NCBI GenBank assembly: GCA_019636345.1
Contig: JAHBXQ010000005.1
Coordinates: 124,001-188,000, forward strand
Origin: Pirellulales bacterium
GTDB taxonomy: Bacteria > Planctomycetota > Planctomycetia > Pirellulales > Lacipirellulaceae
Direction of reading: 5' to 3'
DNA: 64,000 nucleotides
How positions within the stretch are numbered: the first letter of the stretch is position 1; each line of letters begins with the position of its first letter. The position numbers and the translations under genes are program-made. Positions 15,254 through 24,295 of this stretch are shown here, piece by piece. The notes under the pieces were generated by a model. That model was not told the origin of the DNA and did not search any database. It saw nothing but the letters and a program-made list of their open reading frames with translations.

Positions 15254-17647
15254 ATGCGACGACGGACTCCCTCGCTCTGCCGAGTCCTGAGCATCGTCGC
15301 GGCCGTTGCGACGGTTTGGGGGCCGTCGCGTCCGGCGTTTGGCCAGAAGTTGCTGCTCTCGGACGGGCGGGTTCTGACGGGCAAACTGAACCAAACGGCC
15401 GGCATCGCCGAGACTCCCGACAAGCAAGCGCCGCAGGCCGGGCAGGTTCCGGTCCGGCCGATCCTGATCGTCGACGACGATCTGCGCCGCACCTTTGTCC
15501 CGAAGTTCAGCGTCCAGGACATCCTCGACGCCGCCCCGGAGAAACTTGTCCGCGTCAAGCTCGATCAACAGGTCGCCAGCGGCGGGGGAAAGCTGATGAG
15601 CGTCGGCCCGGCGCTCAACATCACCCCGTTCGACAAGTACGGTCGGCGAATCTACGAAATGGTCACCGGCGACGGCCCGCTGGCGATTGTGCAGGGGATC
15701 AGCGAACTGACCCCGAGGTACGCCAAGGTCGAGGGACTGTACGGCCAGCCGCGTCCGATCGTGTGGGACATGCGACTGGCCACCAGTTCGATCCCCGCCG
15801 ACACGCTCGCGGGGATGCTCGAAAACGCCATTCCGCAGGACGACGTCCAGGCACGGTTGCAGGCGGTGCGCTTCTACGCCCAGGCGCAGCGATTTCATGA
15901 AGCGCGGCGCGAGCTCGAGCAGATTCTGATTGACTTTCCCGATCAGCAGGCCCTGGCCGGCGAACTGAAGCAACTGCGGCAGATGGGCGCCCGACGAGTG
16001 CTCGCCGAAATCGAACTGCGCAAGGCCGCAGGGCAACATCAACTTGCTCGGACGTTGCTCGACCGTTACCCGACCGACGAAGTGAGCGGCGAAACTCTGC
16101 AGGAGGTGCGCGAGTTGGCCACGTCGTACGAGACGGGCGCCGCGCGGATTAAGCGGATTGCCGCTGAACTGCGCCGCGTCGTCGCCGAAATCGCCGATCC
16201 CGACGACCGGGGGATCGCGGCGCCGTTGGCCGAAGAAGTGATCGCCTTGCTCACCCACAACAACGCCGACCGGCTGGCGCCGTTCGTGCAATTGCTGGAC
16301 GACCCCGGGATGGGCGCCGACGAGAAGGCGGCCCTGGCGATCAGCGGCTGGATCCTCGGCCCCGAGGAAGCCAAGACCAGCTTGCCGCTGGCCGTCGAGT
16401 TGGTCAAGGTGCGCGACGCGGTCCGGCGTTATCTCCGCGAGTCGGCCCCCGCGGAGCGGGAGCAAATTCTTGTCTCGCTCGGCAGCTACGACGCGGCCAA
16501 GGTCGAGAACCTCGCCAAGATTGTCGCCCGGATGACGCCGCCGTGGCACGACAAGAAGTATCTTGATCCGAAGCAAGCCGGGGACTTCGTCATCGGCGCG
16601 CCGGGGCTGACGGCCGACGGCGACTTTCGCTACCACGCGCAGCTTCCCCCCGAGTACGACCCGACGCGGCGCTATCCGCTCATCGTGGCGCTCAACGGCC
16701 AATACAACGATCCGACCGACGAATTGGAATTTTGGGCCGGCGAGCGCACCGCGAGCGCCGACGGCTCGGCCCCGCCTCGCAACGGCCAAGCGATGCGGCA
16801 CGGTTACATCGTGATGGCCGTGTTGTGGCAGAAGCCGCACCAACTGGCGTACGAATACTCGGGTCGCGAGCACGTGGCGGCGCTTACCTGCGTGCGCGAC
16901 GCGATGCGACGATTCGCCGTCGACAGCGACCGAGTGTTTCTCGCCGGGCACGACATTGGAGGAGACGCGGCGTGGGATCTGGGACAAGCTCACCCCGACA
17001 TGTGGGCGGGGGTGGTTCCGATCGTCGCCGCCGCCGGCGACACCTACGTACGGCACTACTGGGACAACGCGATCCACGTTCCCTACTACTTCGTCTGCGG
17101 CGAGCTCGACGGGCTGCGGATGAGCGCCAACGCCCCGGTGCTTGATCTTTATCTGCGGCGGCGGTTCGACGCGACGGTCGTCGAGTACCTGGGCCGGGGC
17201 CACGAACCGTTCGGGGACGAGATCCTGCATTTGTTCGATTGGATGGCGCGCAAAGTCCGCTCTCCGGCGCCGCAGGAGTTCACGTGCAAGACGCTGCGCC
17301 CCTGGGACAATTGCTTCTGGTGGGTCGAATGCCACGCGCTGCCCGAGGACAAGATGGTGTTTCCCAGCGAGTGGGAGATCCGCAAGCCGCGCCCGGTGAA
17401 GATCAGCGGCAAGAAGCTCCCGAACGGAACCGTCACCGCCCAGGTCCCGTCCGCCGCGGCGACGCTGTGGCTCAATCCCGACGTGGTCGACTTCGCGAAG
17501 CCGATTCGCCTGGAAGTGAACGGCCGCCGCGTGACGACCGCGGGGCAATCGATTACGCCGACGGCAAACGCACTGCTTGAGGACGTCCGCACTCGGGCCG
17601 ACCGGCAGCGGCCCTACTGGGCGAAGGTCGAGTGGCCGGCCAAATGA
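15254..17647 (+). CDS. Large exported protein with alpha/beta-hydrolase domain and Asp in the nucleophile position
   Basis: Exported protein of about 797 aa. A signal peptide (RVLSIVAAVATVWG...AFGQ) precedes an N-terminal region of about 430 residues. That region has a beta-rich part followed by helical, TPR-like sequence (VQARLQAVRFYAQAQRFHEA). The C-terminal part is an alpha/beta hydrolase of the PHB-depolymerase/dienelactone-hydrolase type: PLIVALNGQYNDP (oxyanion), the elbow FLAGHDIGGDAAWDLGQ, and YLGRGHEPFGDE with a putative catalytic His650. The elbow carries Asp567 where serine hydrolases have Ser, so it is either inactive or an Asp-nucleophile enzyme as in epoxide hydrolases and dehalogenases. 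ATG 15254 was preferred over GTG 15245. No operon partner is seen. Confidence 0.78.
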   Translation: MRRRTPSLCRVLSIVAAVATVWGPSRPAFGQKLLLSDGRVLTGKLNQTAGIAETPDKQAPQAGQVPVRPILIVDDDLRRTFVPKFSVQDILDAAPEKLVRVKLDQQVASGGGKLMSVGPALNITPFDKYGRRIYEMVTGDGPLAIVQGISELTPRYAKVEGLYGQPRPIVWDMRLATSSIPADTLAGMLENAIPQDDVQARLQAVRFYAQAQRFHEARRELEQILIDFPDQQALAGELKQLRQMGARRVLAEIELRKAAGQHQLARTLLDRYPTDEVSGETLQEVRELATSYETGAARIKRIAAELRRVVAEIADPDDRGIAAPLAEEVIALLTHNNADRLAPFVQLLDDPGMGADEKAALAISGWILGPEEAKTSLPLAVELVKVRDAVRRYLRESAPAEREQILVSLGSYDAAKVENLAKIVARMTPPWHDKKYLDPKQAGDFVIGAPGLTADGDFRYHAQLPPEYDPTRRYPLIVALNGQYNDPTDELEFWAGERTASADGSAPPRNGQAMRHGYIVMAVLWQKPHQLAYEYSGREHVAALTCVRDAMRRFAVDSDRVFLAGHDIGGDAAWDLGQAHPDMWAGVVPIVAAAGDTYVRHYWDNAIHVPYYFVCGELDGLRMSANAPVLDLYLRRRFDATVVEYLGRGHEPFGDEILHLFDWMARKVRSPAPQEFTCKTLRPWDNCFWWVECHALPEDKMVFPSEWEIRKPRPVKISGKKLPNGTVTAQVPSAAATLWLNPDVVDFAKPIRLEVNGRRVTTAGQSITPTANALLEDVRTRADRQRPYWAKVEWPAK

Positions 17648-17696
17648 CGCCAAGCGCGTGCGAAGCCGCCGACGAATCCGTCAAACACGATCTGCC

Positions 17697-17900
17697 ATGA
17701 CCGAATTCCGAACGGCGGCGTCTTCGCCGGCGAATCCATCGACTTGCCCGACAGGCAGTTGCACCGCCGTCACGGGGGAAACGACTTCTCAACCGACGGA
17801 CGTCCTGGAACGCCGGCGCGCGGCGTTCGCCGAAATCTGCGCGATCGCGGCGAAGGAGAACTCCGAGTACGACCTTTCGAAGTCGGCGCTCGTTACCTGA
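17697..17900 (+). CDS. Possible small protein, 67 aa
   Basis: A short frame opens 47 nt after the preceding gene and overlaps the convergent gene by 8 bp. It reads MTEFRTAASSPANPSTCPTG, then a helical, charged end (LERRRAAFAEICAIAAKENS). There is no Shine-Dalgarno site and no family is recognised. It is listed because the space is otherwise empty and its second half has protein-like composition. Confidence 0.35.
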   Translation: MTEFRTAASSPANPSTCPTGSCTAVTGETTSQPTDVLERRRAAFAEICAIAAKENSEYDLSKSALVT

Positions 17901-19863
17901 CAGTCGTCTCGACCGCCGACGTTCCGGCGTTGGCCCGGGCTTGCGCGGGTTGCTTGGTCAGGGTCGCGCCGACGACGAACCAACCGTCATCGTCGGCCCG
18001 CACCAGGGTCCCCGCGGGGCTGAAGTACCGGCGGACCATCTCGAAACTCGGCAGCTCGCGGCCGTCGATCTTCTGCTGCCGCAGGCGGCCCTCCTCCTCG
18101 TCCTCGGGCGGAGTCAGCAATCGGTTCAGAAACCGGCCGAGCAGCGTTTCGGACTCGGGCATTTTGCCCTGCCGCAGGAGTTCGTACGTCGGGCGATACG
18201 CTTCGTCGGTTCGCACGAAGCAGCGGGCGCACACGGGGTCGTCGATGAGCTGGTTGAGGGCCGCGTCGACCTGGTGGAAGTCGCCGGAACCGACGAGCGC
18301 CTCCTGCTGGTTCCGCACGCTGAGGATCTCCTGCAGGAAGTTCATGTGCGAAGCGATCAGCAGGTGTCCGTCGGTCACGCACACGGCCGAGGCGGGGGCG
18401 TGTTTCTGATTGGCGTCGTTCGCGTCGCCTGACTCCGGGCCCAGCGGTTCGAACCCGCCGATCTCGATCTCCAGTTCAGGAACGTCGTTTTTCGGCTCAG
18501 CGATTTCCCAGATCGACTTCCCCTCGAAATCGCGGTGGAACGCATTGGGGTCCGCCTTCATGAACCGGTTGACCGCGTCGGCGACCTTCGCCTCGTCCTT
18601 CACTTCGACGGCGAACAGAAATCGCTCGCTCTTGGTGGTGATCGGCACGTTGTAGTCGGTCACCAGCGAAACGCGATTGCCGAGATACGCCACGAAGTCC
18701 TGCTCGACGTCGACCTGCGGTCCATAGGGATCCTTGCGGAGCCCCTCGATGACGTCGGCAAACGCGTTCTCATAGCCGGCGATCGCGTCGAAGAGCGTGT
18801 CGACATGGGCGAAAGCGTTCTTCAAATCCATGTTGAACGTGCGGTAACTGGCCAATCCGCGGGGAATCCACGGTTGGGGCTGCAACTCGCCGCCGTTGGG
18901 AAATTGCAGCATCCGCATCGCGAGCCGGTACTTGTCCTTCTCGCCAGGGATCGGCGGGGCGTACACGGCCGTGCGATGAACCACCTCGTACGTCCCGGCC
19001 ACCAGCAAATTGACGTAACCTCCGGCGCCCTGGACGGCGTCGAAGCCCTGGCTCCGCAAAATCTCGACGTAGTCCTTGCCCGCGGGGCGCTCGCCCGGCT
19101 TAGCCAGCGAGCGGGCGGCCCGAGCGTATCCGAACGGATCGGCGAACCACCGGACTTCGGGGGCGAGCAAACGAGCCTCGGCCGCGCAACGCCGCATCGT
19201 CTGCTTGTAGCTCTCGACCGTCGCCAGACTGTCGCTCCCCTGCCCTTTGATGCGCGCGATCATCGCGTCGGCTTCGGCCCGATTGTCGACTCCGCAGAGG
19301 AGGTCGTTCTCGATGAAGAAGATCGCGTCGTGGGCGACGTCCCCGTCGCGACGGGAGGGGATGCGGTAGATCGTCAGCGTCACGCCGCCGGAAGCGGCAG
19401 TCGACTTGGTCGCGTTGCGCTTGGCCAAATCGGAATCGATTTTGGCGAGCATGGCGTCGGCGGCCTCGCGCCGGCCGGTCACGTCGACCGTGACGGCCAG
19501 GGCGGCCCGGTCCCCTTTGCGCTCGACAATCCCCATGCCGATTTCGCCGGCGGCGACGTCACGCAGGTCCTCGAACGTCAGCCCCAGCTTCTCCTGCATG
19601 CCCGACAGCTTGCGCTGCATCTGGCGTTTGACGTCCTCGACGAACGGCCGCATAGCCGGGTCGTGCATCAACTGGCCGAGTTGGGTCTGTTCCCAGTTCT
19701 TTTCCAGGGTCGCCAAATCGGCGATCGAGGCGAATCCGCGCGTGGCTTGCGACATGACGGCGTCGCTCGCCGGGGCGGCGGACGCCGAGCGGGCGAGCGC
19801 TGCGGCAAGGGCGCACGCGGCCAGCAAGGCGCACGAACCGAACCTTCGGTCAAGCAAAAGCAT
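17893..19863 (-). CDS. Long exported protein of unknown function (DUF3352-like)
   Basis: Exported protein of 656 aa. A signal peptide (LAACALAAALARSASA) is followed by a mixed alpha/beta region with recurrent 'ALAVTVDVTG', 'FFIENDLLCGVDNRAEADAMI' and 'FLFAVEVKDEAKVADAVNRF' blocks. Such blocks occur in planctomycete and cyanobacterial DUF3352-type proteins, where each repeats a substrate-like barrel fold. There are no enzymatic motifs and no C-terminal anchor, so it is probably periplasmic. The terminal 50 residues are polar (SPAGTLVRADDDGWFVVGATL). ATG 19863 directly precedes the signal peptide. The gene is isolated: 341 bp separate it from the VWA gene upstream. Function unknown. Confidence 0.82.
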   Translation of the reverse strand: MLLLDRRFGSCALLAACALAAALARSASAAPASDAVMSQATRGFASIADLATLEKNWEQTQLGQLMHDPAMRPFVEDVKRQMQRKLSGMQEKLGLTFEDLRDVAAGEIGMGIVERKGDRAALAVTVDVTGRREAADAMLAKIDSDLAKRNATKSTAASGGVTLTIYRIPSRRDGDVAHDAIFFIENDLLCGVDNRAEADAMIARIKGQGSDSLATVESYKQTMRRCAAEARLLAPEVRWFADPFGYARAARSLAKPGERPAGKDYVEILRSQGFDAVQGAGGYVNLLVAGTYEVVHRTAVYAPPIPGEKDKYRLAMRMLQFPNGGELQPQPWIPRGLASYRTFNMDLKNAFAHVDTLFDAIAGYENAFADVIEGLRKDPYGPQVDVEQDFVAYLGNRVSLVTDYNVPITTKSERFLFAVEVKDEAKVADAVNRFMKADPNAFHRDFEGKSIWEIAEPKNDVPELEIEIGGFEPLGPESGDANDANQKHAPASAVCVTDGHLLIASHMNFLQEILSVRNQQEALVGSGDFHQVDAALNQLIDDPVCARCFVRTDEAYRPTYELLRQGKMPESETLLGRFLNRLLTPPEDEEEGRLRQQKIDGRELPSFEMVRRYFSPAGTLVRADDDGWFVVGATLTKQPAQARANAGTSAVETTVR

Positions 19864-20204
19864 GAGTAATCCTGCCTGGGACGGCCGCCGCGGCAGCCTG
19901 TCGAGGGGAGAGGGGGACCAAGCGCGGGGACTTTACGAGGTTATCGGCGAATCGGCAAGGTTTATCCTCCCCGGCGACTCGCCAAGCGTAGAGCTTACCC
20001 AATGCTAGCGACATGCCCCAGTCGTCCCCGCCGATCCCGGGAAAATGGGCTGGCTTTGCGGGTCGTTTCGCCAATCAACAGCGGAAAACCGCAGTGGATT
20101 GTTACCCGTGCGAATCTCGCGACGGGCCCCGGCAGGCGTTCCGTCGCGTCACGTCTTACGCAGCACGCGAAGAAAACTGCCGAGACTGCGGACCGCAAGA
20201 GCTG
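19864..20204. other. Intergenic region, no gene recognised
   Basis: This 341-bp stretch lies between two minus-strand genes. It should hold the promoter of the 17893-19863 gene and the end of the VWA transcript. No hairpin followed by a T-run, and no strong promoter, was recognised. Confidence 0.35.
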
Positions 20205-21905
20205 TCACCCGACGATCTCCCGTCGGCGGCTCACGTAGTCCCACACGACGTACCGATCGAGGTCCTTCCCAGCCGTGAAGAACACCCGACCCTTGGTCGA
20301 TTCGGCCAGCCTGTGGGCGAATCGAACGTCCTCCTCGGTTTGCGACCAACTGGGGAGCAGAAACAGGTTGATCGTGATCCCGTCGCGCCCGCACAGGGCG
20401 CCTTCGCGCATCGTGGCCCCCTCGGTCCGCGGATCGGGGGGGTAGAGCAGGTACAGCATCTGCTGCTCGAAGTGGGCCGTCGGCAGCCCGTCGGTGATCA
20501 GCACGATTTGGCGATTCGGGGTGTCCTGCGTCGCCAGCAACCGCCGGGCGGTCGACAGGCCGTGCTGGATGTTTGTGAAGTGGGGCGGGACTTGATACTC
20601 GCTCACCTCGGCCCGACTCATGTCAGCCCGCAGCCGCACGACGGGGTCGTACACGGTGACCGGCTTTGGCATGAGCTCGACGATCCGCCCCCGCTCGACC
20701 ACCTTGGCGAAGCTGGACATCTCGATGAACTGGAGATAGTCGCCTGGGTATTCGCTGCGGATGAGCCCCTCGAGCGCCAACGCCATCCGCTTCACGTTGA
20801 CGTACTGCCCGTCGTAGCGCATCGAACCGCTCATGTCCATCACGACGCAGGTGGCGCACTTGGGGGCGTTGCGGGTGCGATGGATCACGATGTCGTCTTG
20901 ATGAATCCGCACCGGGGCGTGCGGCCCCTGCCGCACCAGCGCGTTGACGAACGTGCCGGGAATGTCCATGTGAGCGACCGAGTCGCCGAACTCGAACGGC
21001 CGAGTCGCCTGTAACTCGACCGCCCCTTCGCCGACGACAGGCCCGACGTGCCGACCAGTCCGCGAGGCTTGCAAGCTGCTGAACAGCCGCTCGAGCAGCT
21101 TCCCCTGGAAGATGCGATACGCCTTGGGGGTCAGTTGAAAAGCGCCGTCCCGCTCCTGCAGACCCTGCCGCTCGGCTAGCTCGCGGAGGTAGTCCTGCAC
21201 CTGCTGCTGCAACGCGCTCAGTTGCTCAATGTCCCCCGGCTCGGCGAACTCGGCGAGCGCCTCCATGTCGATCACCGCGATCTCCGCCGTCTCGCGGGCC
21301 TCCTCGAGTTGCTTGATCAACTCGTCGATCCTCTCCAGTTCGTCTTTCACGGCCAGCGCTTGAGGCACTGTCAGGGCCTCGCGACCGGTGAATTCATACT
21401 TGGCGGACAGTTCGTCCACTTGGTATTTGTCGCCCAGCGCCTCGATGACGCCGACCAGTCCGCGGGCGAAGGGGGACTGGTCGTCTCCCACGGCGTACCA
21501 CAGACGTTCCAGCTCGCGAATTTGCTCCTGCTCGACCGCCTGACGGAAGCAGTCGCGGTGCGCGCGGGGCGGCTTGACCTGCTGAGCTTGCCGGCGGTAG
21601 GCCGCGTCGGCTCGCCCGCGGACCTTGCGAGTCTCGTACTTGTCGAAAATCTTGCGTTTCCGCTCGCGGAGCATCGCCAGCAGCGCGTCGAGACTGGGGC
21701 CCAGCCCGGCAATTTGGCTGGGGTCGAGCCGCACCGCCCGGGCCAACTCCTCAGGGGTCAGCTCGCGACGCTGGCCGAACATCAGCATGTGCTCAAAGGC
21801 CGAACTCACCAAATCCGGCGGCGGCTGCGTCGGACTCGGGAACCGCCTCGGGTCGTACTTCTGATAGGCGTGAATGACGCCGCCGAGCGTCTCGCGATTG
21901 GCCAT
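20205..21905 (-). CDS. VWA-domain protein (COG4867-like)
   Basis: Soluble protein of 566 aa. The first ~300 residues are mainly helical and charged (ELTPEELARAVRLDPSQ, LKQLEEARE-like coiled segments). The last ~220 residues form a von Willebrand factor A domain with the MIDAS motif CVVMDMSGSMRYDG (Asp-x-Ser-x-Ser), then IQHGLSTARRLLA and IVLITDGLPTAHFE. The domain binds a divalent cation and normally mediates protein interaction. Related proteins usually accompany MoxR or magnesium-chelatase-type AAA ATPases, but none is adjacent here. ATG 21905 was chosen; the extension to 22040 is not conserved. TACAAT lies 32 nt upstream. Confidence 0.85.
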   Translation of the reverse strand: MANRETLGGVIHAYQKYDPRRFPSPTQPPPDLVSSAFEHMLMFGQRRELTPEELARAVRLDPSQIAGLGPSLDALLAMLRERKRKIFDKYETRKVRGRADAAYRRQAQQVKPPRAHRDCFRQAVEQEQIRELERLWYAVGDDQSPFARGLVGVIEALGDKYQVDELSAKYEFTGREALTVPQALAVKDELERIDELIKQLEEARETAEIAVIDMEALAEFAEPGDIEQLSALQQQVQDYLRELAERQGLQERDGAFQLTPKAYRIFQGKLLERLFSSLQASRTGRHVGPVVGEGAVELQATRPFEFGDSVAHMDIPGTFVNALVRQGPHAPVRIHQDDIVIHRTRNAPKCATCVVMDMSGSMRYDGQYVNVKRMALALEGLIRSEYPGDYLQFIEMSSFAKVVERGRIVELMPKPVTVYDPVVRLRADMSRAEVSEYQVPPHFTNIQHGLSTARRLLATQDTPNRQIVLITDGLPTAHFEQQMLYLLYPPDPRTEGATMREGALCGRDGITINLFLLPSWSQTEEDVRFAHRLAESTKGRVFFTAGKDLDRYVVWDYVSRRREIVG

Positions 21906-21936
21906 GAAAGGGCTCTCCCCGGGGTGCCGACTGCGT

Positions 21937-21942
21937 ATTGTA
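21937..21942 (-). promoter_or_regulatory. TACAAT -10-like box before the VWA gene
   Basis: On the minus strand GGTACAATACG precedes ATG 21905 by about 32 nt. A matching -35 was not convincing, so this is a weak call. Confidence 0.35.
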
Positions 21943-22099
21943 CCGCAGAACGGCGCGGGGAGGTCACGGGCTGGATACGAAGTGCGGGACGCTGTGATGT
22001 TGGGACACGAGGACCACAGGACCCGTCGACCCGGAGCCAAAACGTCCCCGGGTCAAGTTGACCCCTTGTCCCCTGATCCAATCATCCCCTAGTCCCCCC

Positions 22100-23218
22100 T
22101 CATCGCTGGATCGCATTCAACGGCGTTTCTCGGTTGACCACGCCCCTCAGCGCTCGAGCCGGGTCGCGTTGCAGCTTGTCGGTCAGCACCCAGATGTTGT
22201 CCAGGATCATCCGGATGCGCCGCTGGACGAATTCGTCCGAGACGAGCGCCCGCACGTCGGCGATCATCCCCTGGGCGTCGGACGCCGCCGCGTTGATTTT
22301 GTCGTACAGCTCGCGGTCGCGGATCAACAGGCCGATCGTCCCCTGACTGTTGTTGATGTTCGCGCTCAACTCGGCGACGTTCCCTAGCAGTTCCTGCAGG
22401 TTGGTGACGCTCTGCTCCATCGAGGCCACGATGCGATCTCCCCGCTCGCCGAGCGGCTTGGTCAGTCCTGTGAGGTTCTTGAGATTCTCATCGGCCGATC
22501 CCGCTACCCGCTCCAACCCCTGCATGATCGCACGAGCGTCCTCGACCAGGGACGGCAATTGGGCGAGCCCCTCGCGCAAGTTTTCTTGCAGCTTTTCGTC
22601 GCCGACGATCTTGTTGACGTTGGTCATCGTCTCGCGAAACTCGACGAGGGCTGAATCCAGCGATTCGACCATGCGCGTCACTCGTTCAAGATCATTTTCG
22701 CCCAACACCGTATTGAGCCGCTCGGCGAGTTGGGCGACCTCGGACCCGGCTTGGCCGAGCGCCTGAATTGTTTGCTTGAGATCCCCCTGGATGTCCCCCA
22801 ACATGTCGACGGGGCTGGGAACGTACATCCCCTCGATTTCCTCTCCCGGCTTGAACGCGACGCTCCCCGCCGACGGACGCATCGGGACGAACTCGATTGT
22901 CGCGTCGCCGATGAGCGAGGTGACGATGCGCGCCCGCTCGTTCGACTTCACCTCGCGGCCCTGGTTGATGTTGAGCGTAATCACGGCCCCCTCGTCGGTC
23001 GGCTCGACGTCCTCGACGCGCCCGATCAGAATCCCCCTTCGTCGCACCGGCGTATTCGGCGAGACCCCAGGGGCTTGGTCGGCGACGACCTTGAGTTGAT
23101 AGTTGCCCGAAAAGGGGAGCGACGAAAAGTCGCTGTGCCAAGCGATGAGGATGGCCGTGATGACGACCGTGGCGACTGCCACCACCCCGACGCGGAATTG
23201 TTTATTGCGTTCGTTCAT
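22100..23218 (-). CDS. mlaD: MlaD/MCE-family substrate-binding protein of a lipid ABC transporter
   Basis: Periplasmic lipid-binding component, 372 aa, longer than E. coli MlaD (183 aa). One N-terminal membrane helix (FRVGVVAVATVVITAILIAW) is followed by the MCE domain (YQLKVVADQAPGVSPNTPVRRRGILIGRVEDVEP...). The remaining ~250 residues are a long helical, coiled-coil-like tail (LNTVLGENDLERVTRMVESL, ITNLQELLGNVAEL), typical of longer MCE proteins that form tunnels or needles across the periplasm. It is the third gene of a minus-strand mlaE-mlaF-mlaD set, with a gap of about 105 nt after mlaF. No mlaB or mlaC is present here. Confidence 0.9.
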   Translation of the reverse strand: MNERNKQFRVGVVAVATVVITAILIAWHSDFSSLPFSGNYQLKVVADQAPGVSPNTPVRRRGILIGRVEDVEPTDEGAVITLNINQGREVKSNERARIVTSLIGDATIEFVPMRPSAGSVAFKPGEEIEGMYVPSPVDMLGDIQGDLKQTIQALGQAGSEVAQLAERLNTVLGENDLERVTRMVESLDSALVEFRETMTNVNKIVGDEKLQENLREGLAQLPSLVEDARAIMQGLERVAGSADENLKNLTGLTKPLGERGDRIVASMEQSVTNLQELLGNVAELSANINNSQGTIGLLIRDRELYDKINAAASDAQGMIADVRALVSDEFVQRRIRMILDNIWVLTDKLQRDPARALRGVVNRETPLNAIQR

Positions 23219-23323
23219 GGCAAAACCTCAGGGCCGGTCGATGCCGGCGCAAAGTGTCGTGCGCGGGGGCTTGCGGTCCGGACCGCACGGCGGCCCGGCT
23301 GGAGGCGGAGTTGCCGGAGTCCG

Positions 23324-24130
23324 CTATCTCCCCTCCGCCAGTTCGCTGATTCGGTCGCCCGCTTCGCCGCGAATGAACTGCGTGACGCGGCGATCGGGGG
23401 ATTTGTCGATCTGCTCCGGCAGGCCGTCGTACAGCGTCTGCGACTCGTCCGTCTCCAGCCGCGCCAGCGGGTAGAGCATCACGATGCGGTCCGCCACCTT
23501 GCGAGCCGAGAGCATGTCGTGAGTCACGATGATGCTGGTGACGCCAAAGGCGTCGCGGACGCGGATCATCAGTTCGTTGATGACGTCGCTCATGATCGGG
23601 TCGAGCCCGGTGGTGGGCTCGTCGTACAAAACCGCCTCGGGCTGCAGCATCAGCGCCCGTGCCAGTCCGACGCGTTTGCGCATGCCGCCGGACAGTTCCG
23701 CGGGGTATTTTCGCAGCGCGGTTTTGGGGAGCCCCACCTCGCCCAACAGTTCCATCATCCGCCGCTCATGCTGCGGAGCCTCGCTTCGCGGCCGGTGTTG
23801 CCGCAACGGGAAGAGAATGTTCTCGGCGACGTTGAGACTGTCGAACAAGGCCGCGTTCTGGAAGACGAACCCGAATCGCGTACGAAGTTGCGACAGCTCC
23901 TGCTCGCTGAGCCCGTCGAGCGACTGGCCGTCGAACGCAACCGAACCGACGGTCGGCTCGATCAGCCCGATGATGGTCTTCAACAGCACGGTCTTGCCGC
24001 AACCGCTCTCGCCGATGATCGCCAGCGTCTCTCCCCGCGGCACGACGAGGTCGACGTCGCGCAACACCTGCTGCCGCCCGAACGTAACGCCGAGGGCGCG
24101 AACTTCGATCAGCGGCGCGGCGGAGACCAT
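23324..24130 (-). CDS. mlaF: MlaF-type ABC transporter ATP-binding protein
   Basis: Cytoplasmic ATPase driving lipid transport between inner and outer membranes, 268 aa. It has Walker A IIGESGCGKT (residues 38-47), Q-loop FVFQNAALFDSL, the signature LSGGMRKR (146-153), Walker B AVLYDEPTTGLDP and the H-loop IIVTHDM. The 'SGGMRKRVGLARAL' context and the NAALFDSLNVAENI stretch are typical of the Mla/Ttg2/MCE-associated ATPases rather than of importers. It lies between mlaE (upstream, gap about 165 nt) and mlaD on the same strand, and probably forms one transport unit with them. Confidence 0.93.
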   Translation of the reverse strand: MVSAAPLIEVRALGVTFGRQQVLRDVDLVVPRGETLAIIGESGCGKTVLLKTIIGLIEPTVGSVAFDGQSLDGLSEQELSQLRTRFGFVFQNAALFDSLNVAENILFPLRQHRPRSEAPQHERRMMELLGEVGLPKTALRKYPAELSGGMRKRVGLARALMLQPEAVLYDEPTTGLDPIMSDVINELMIRVRDAFGVTSIIVTHDMLSARKVADRIVMLYPLARLETDESQTLYDGLPEQIDKSPDRRVTQFIRGEAGDRISELAEGR

Positions 24131-24295
24131 GGATTGGGGGGCGAGGGGGTGTGGCGTTTGGGGAGGTCAGGCCGGGTGATTGGAGCGACGACTGGTGAAC
24201 GTGGACAGGGCCGTCGCATGGGATCAGCTGCGCCGCTAGCGGATGCATTGCATGGCGACATTCAACCCCTTGCAGCCTCGTCCCTCGCGGTCTTG

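Noticed and set aside
15212-17653. 813-codon minus-strand frame opposite the secreted hydrolase
   Set aside because: Antisense shadow of a GC-rich gene with no domain; the plus frame has a signal peptide and fold motifs.
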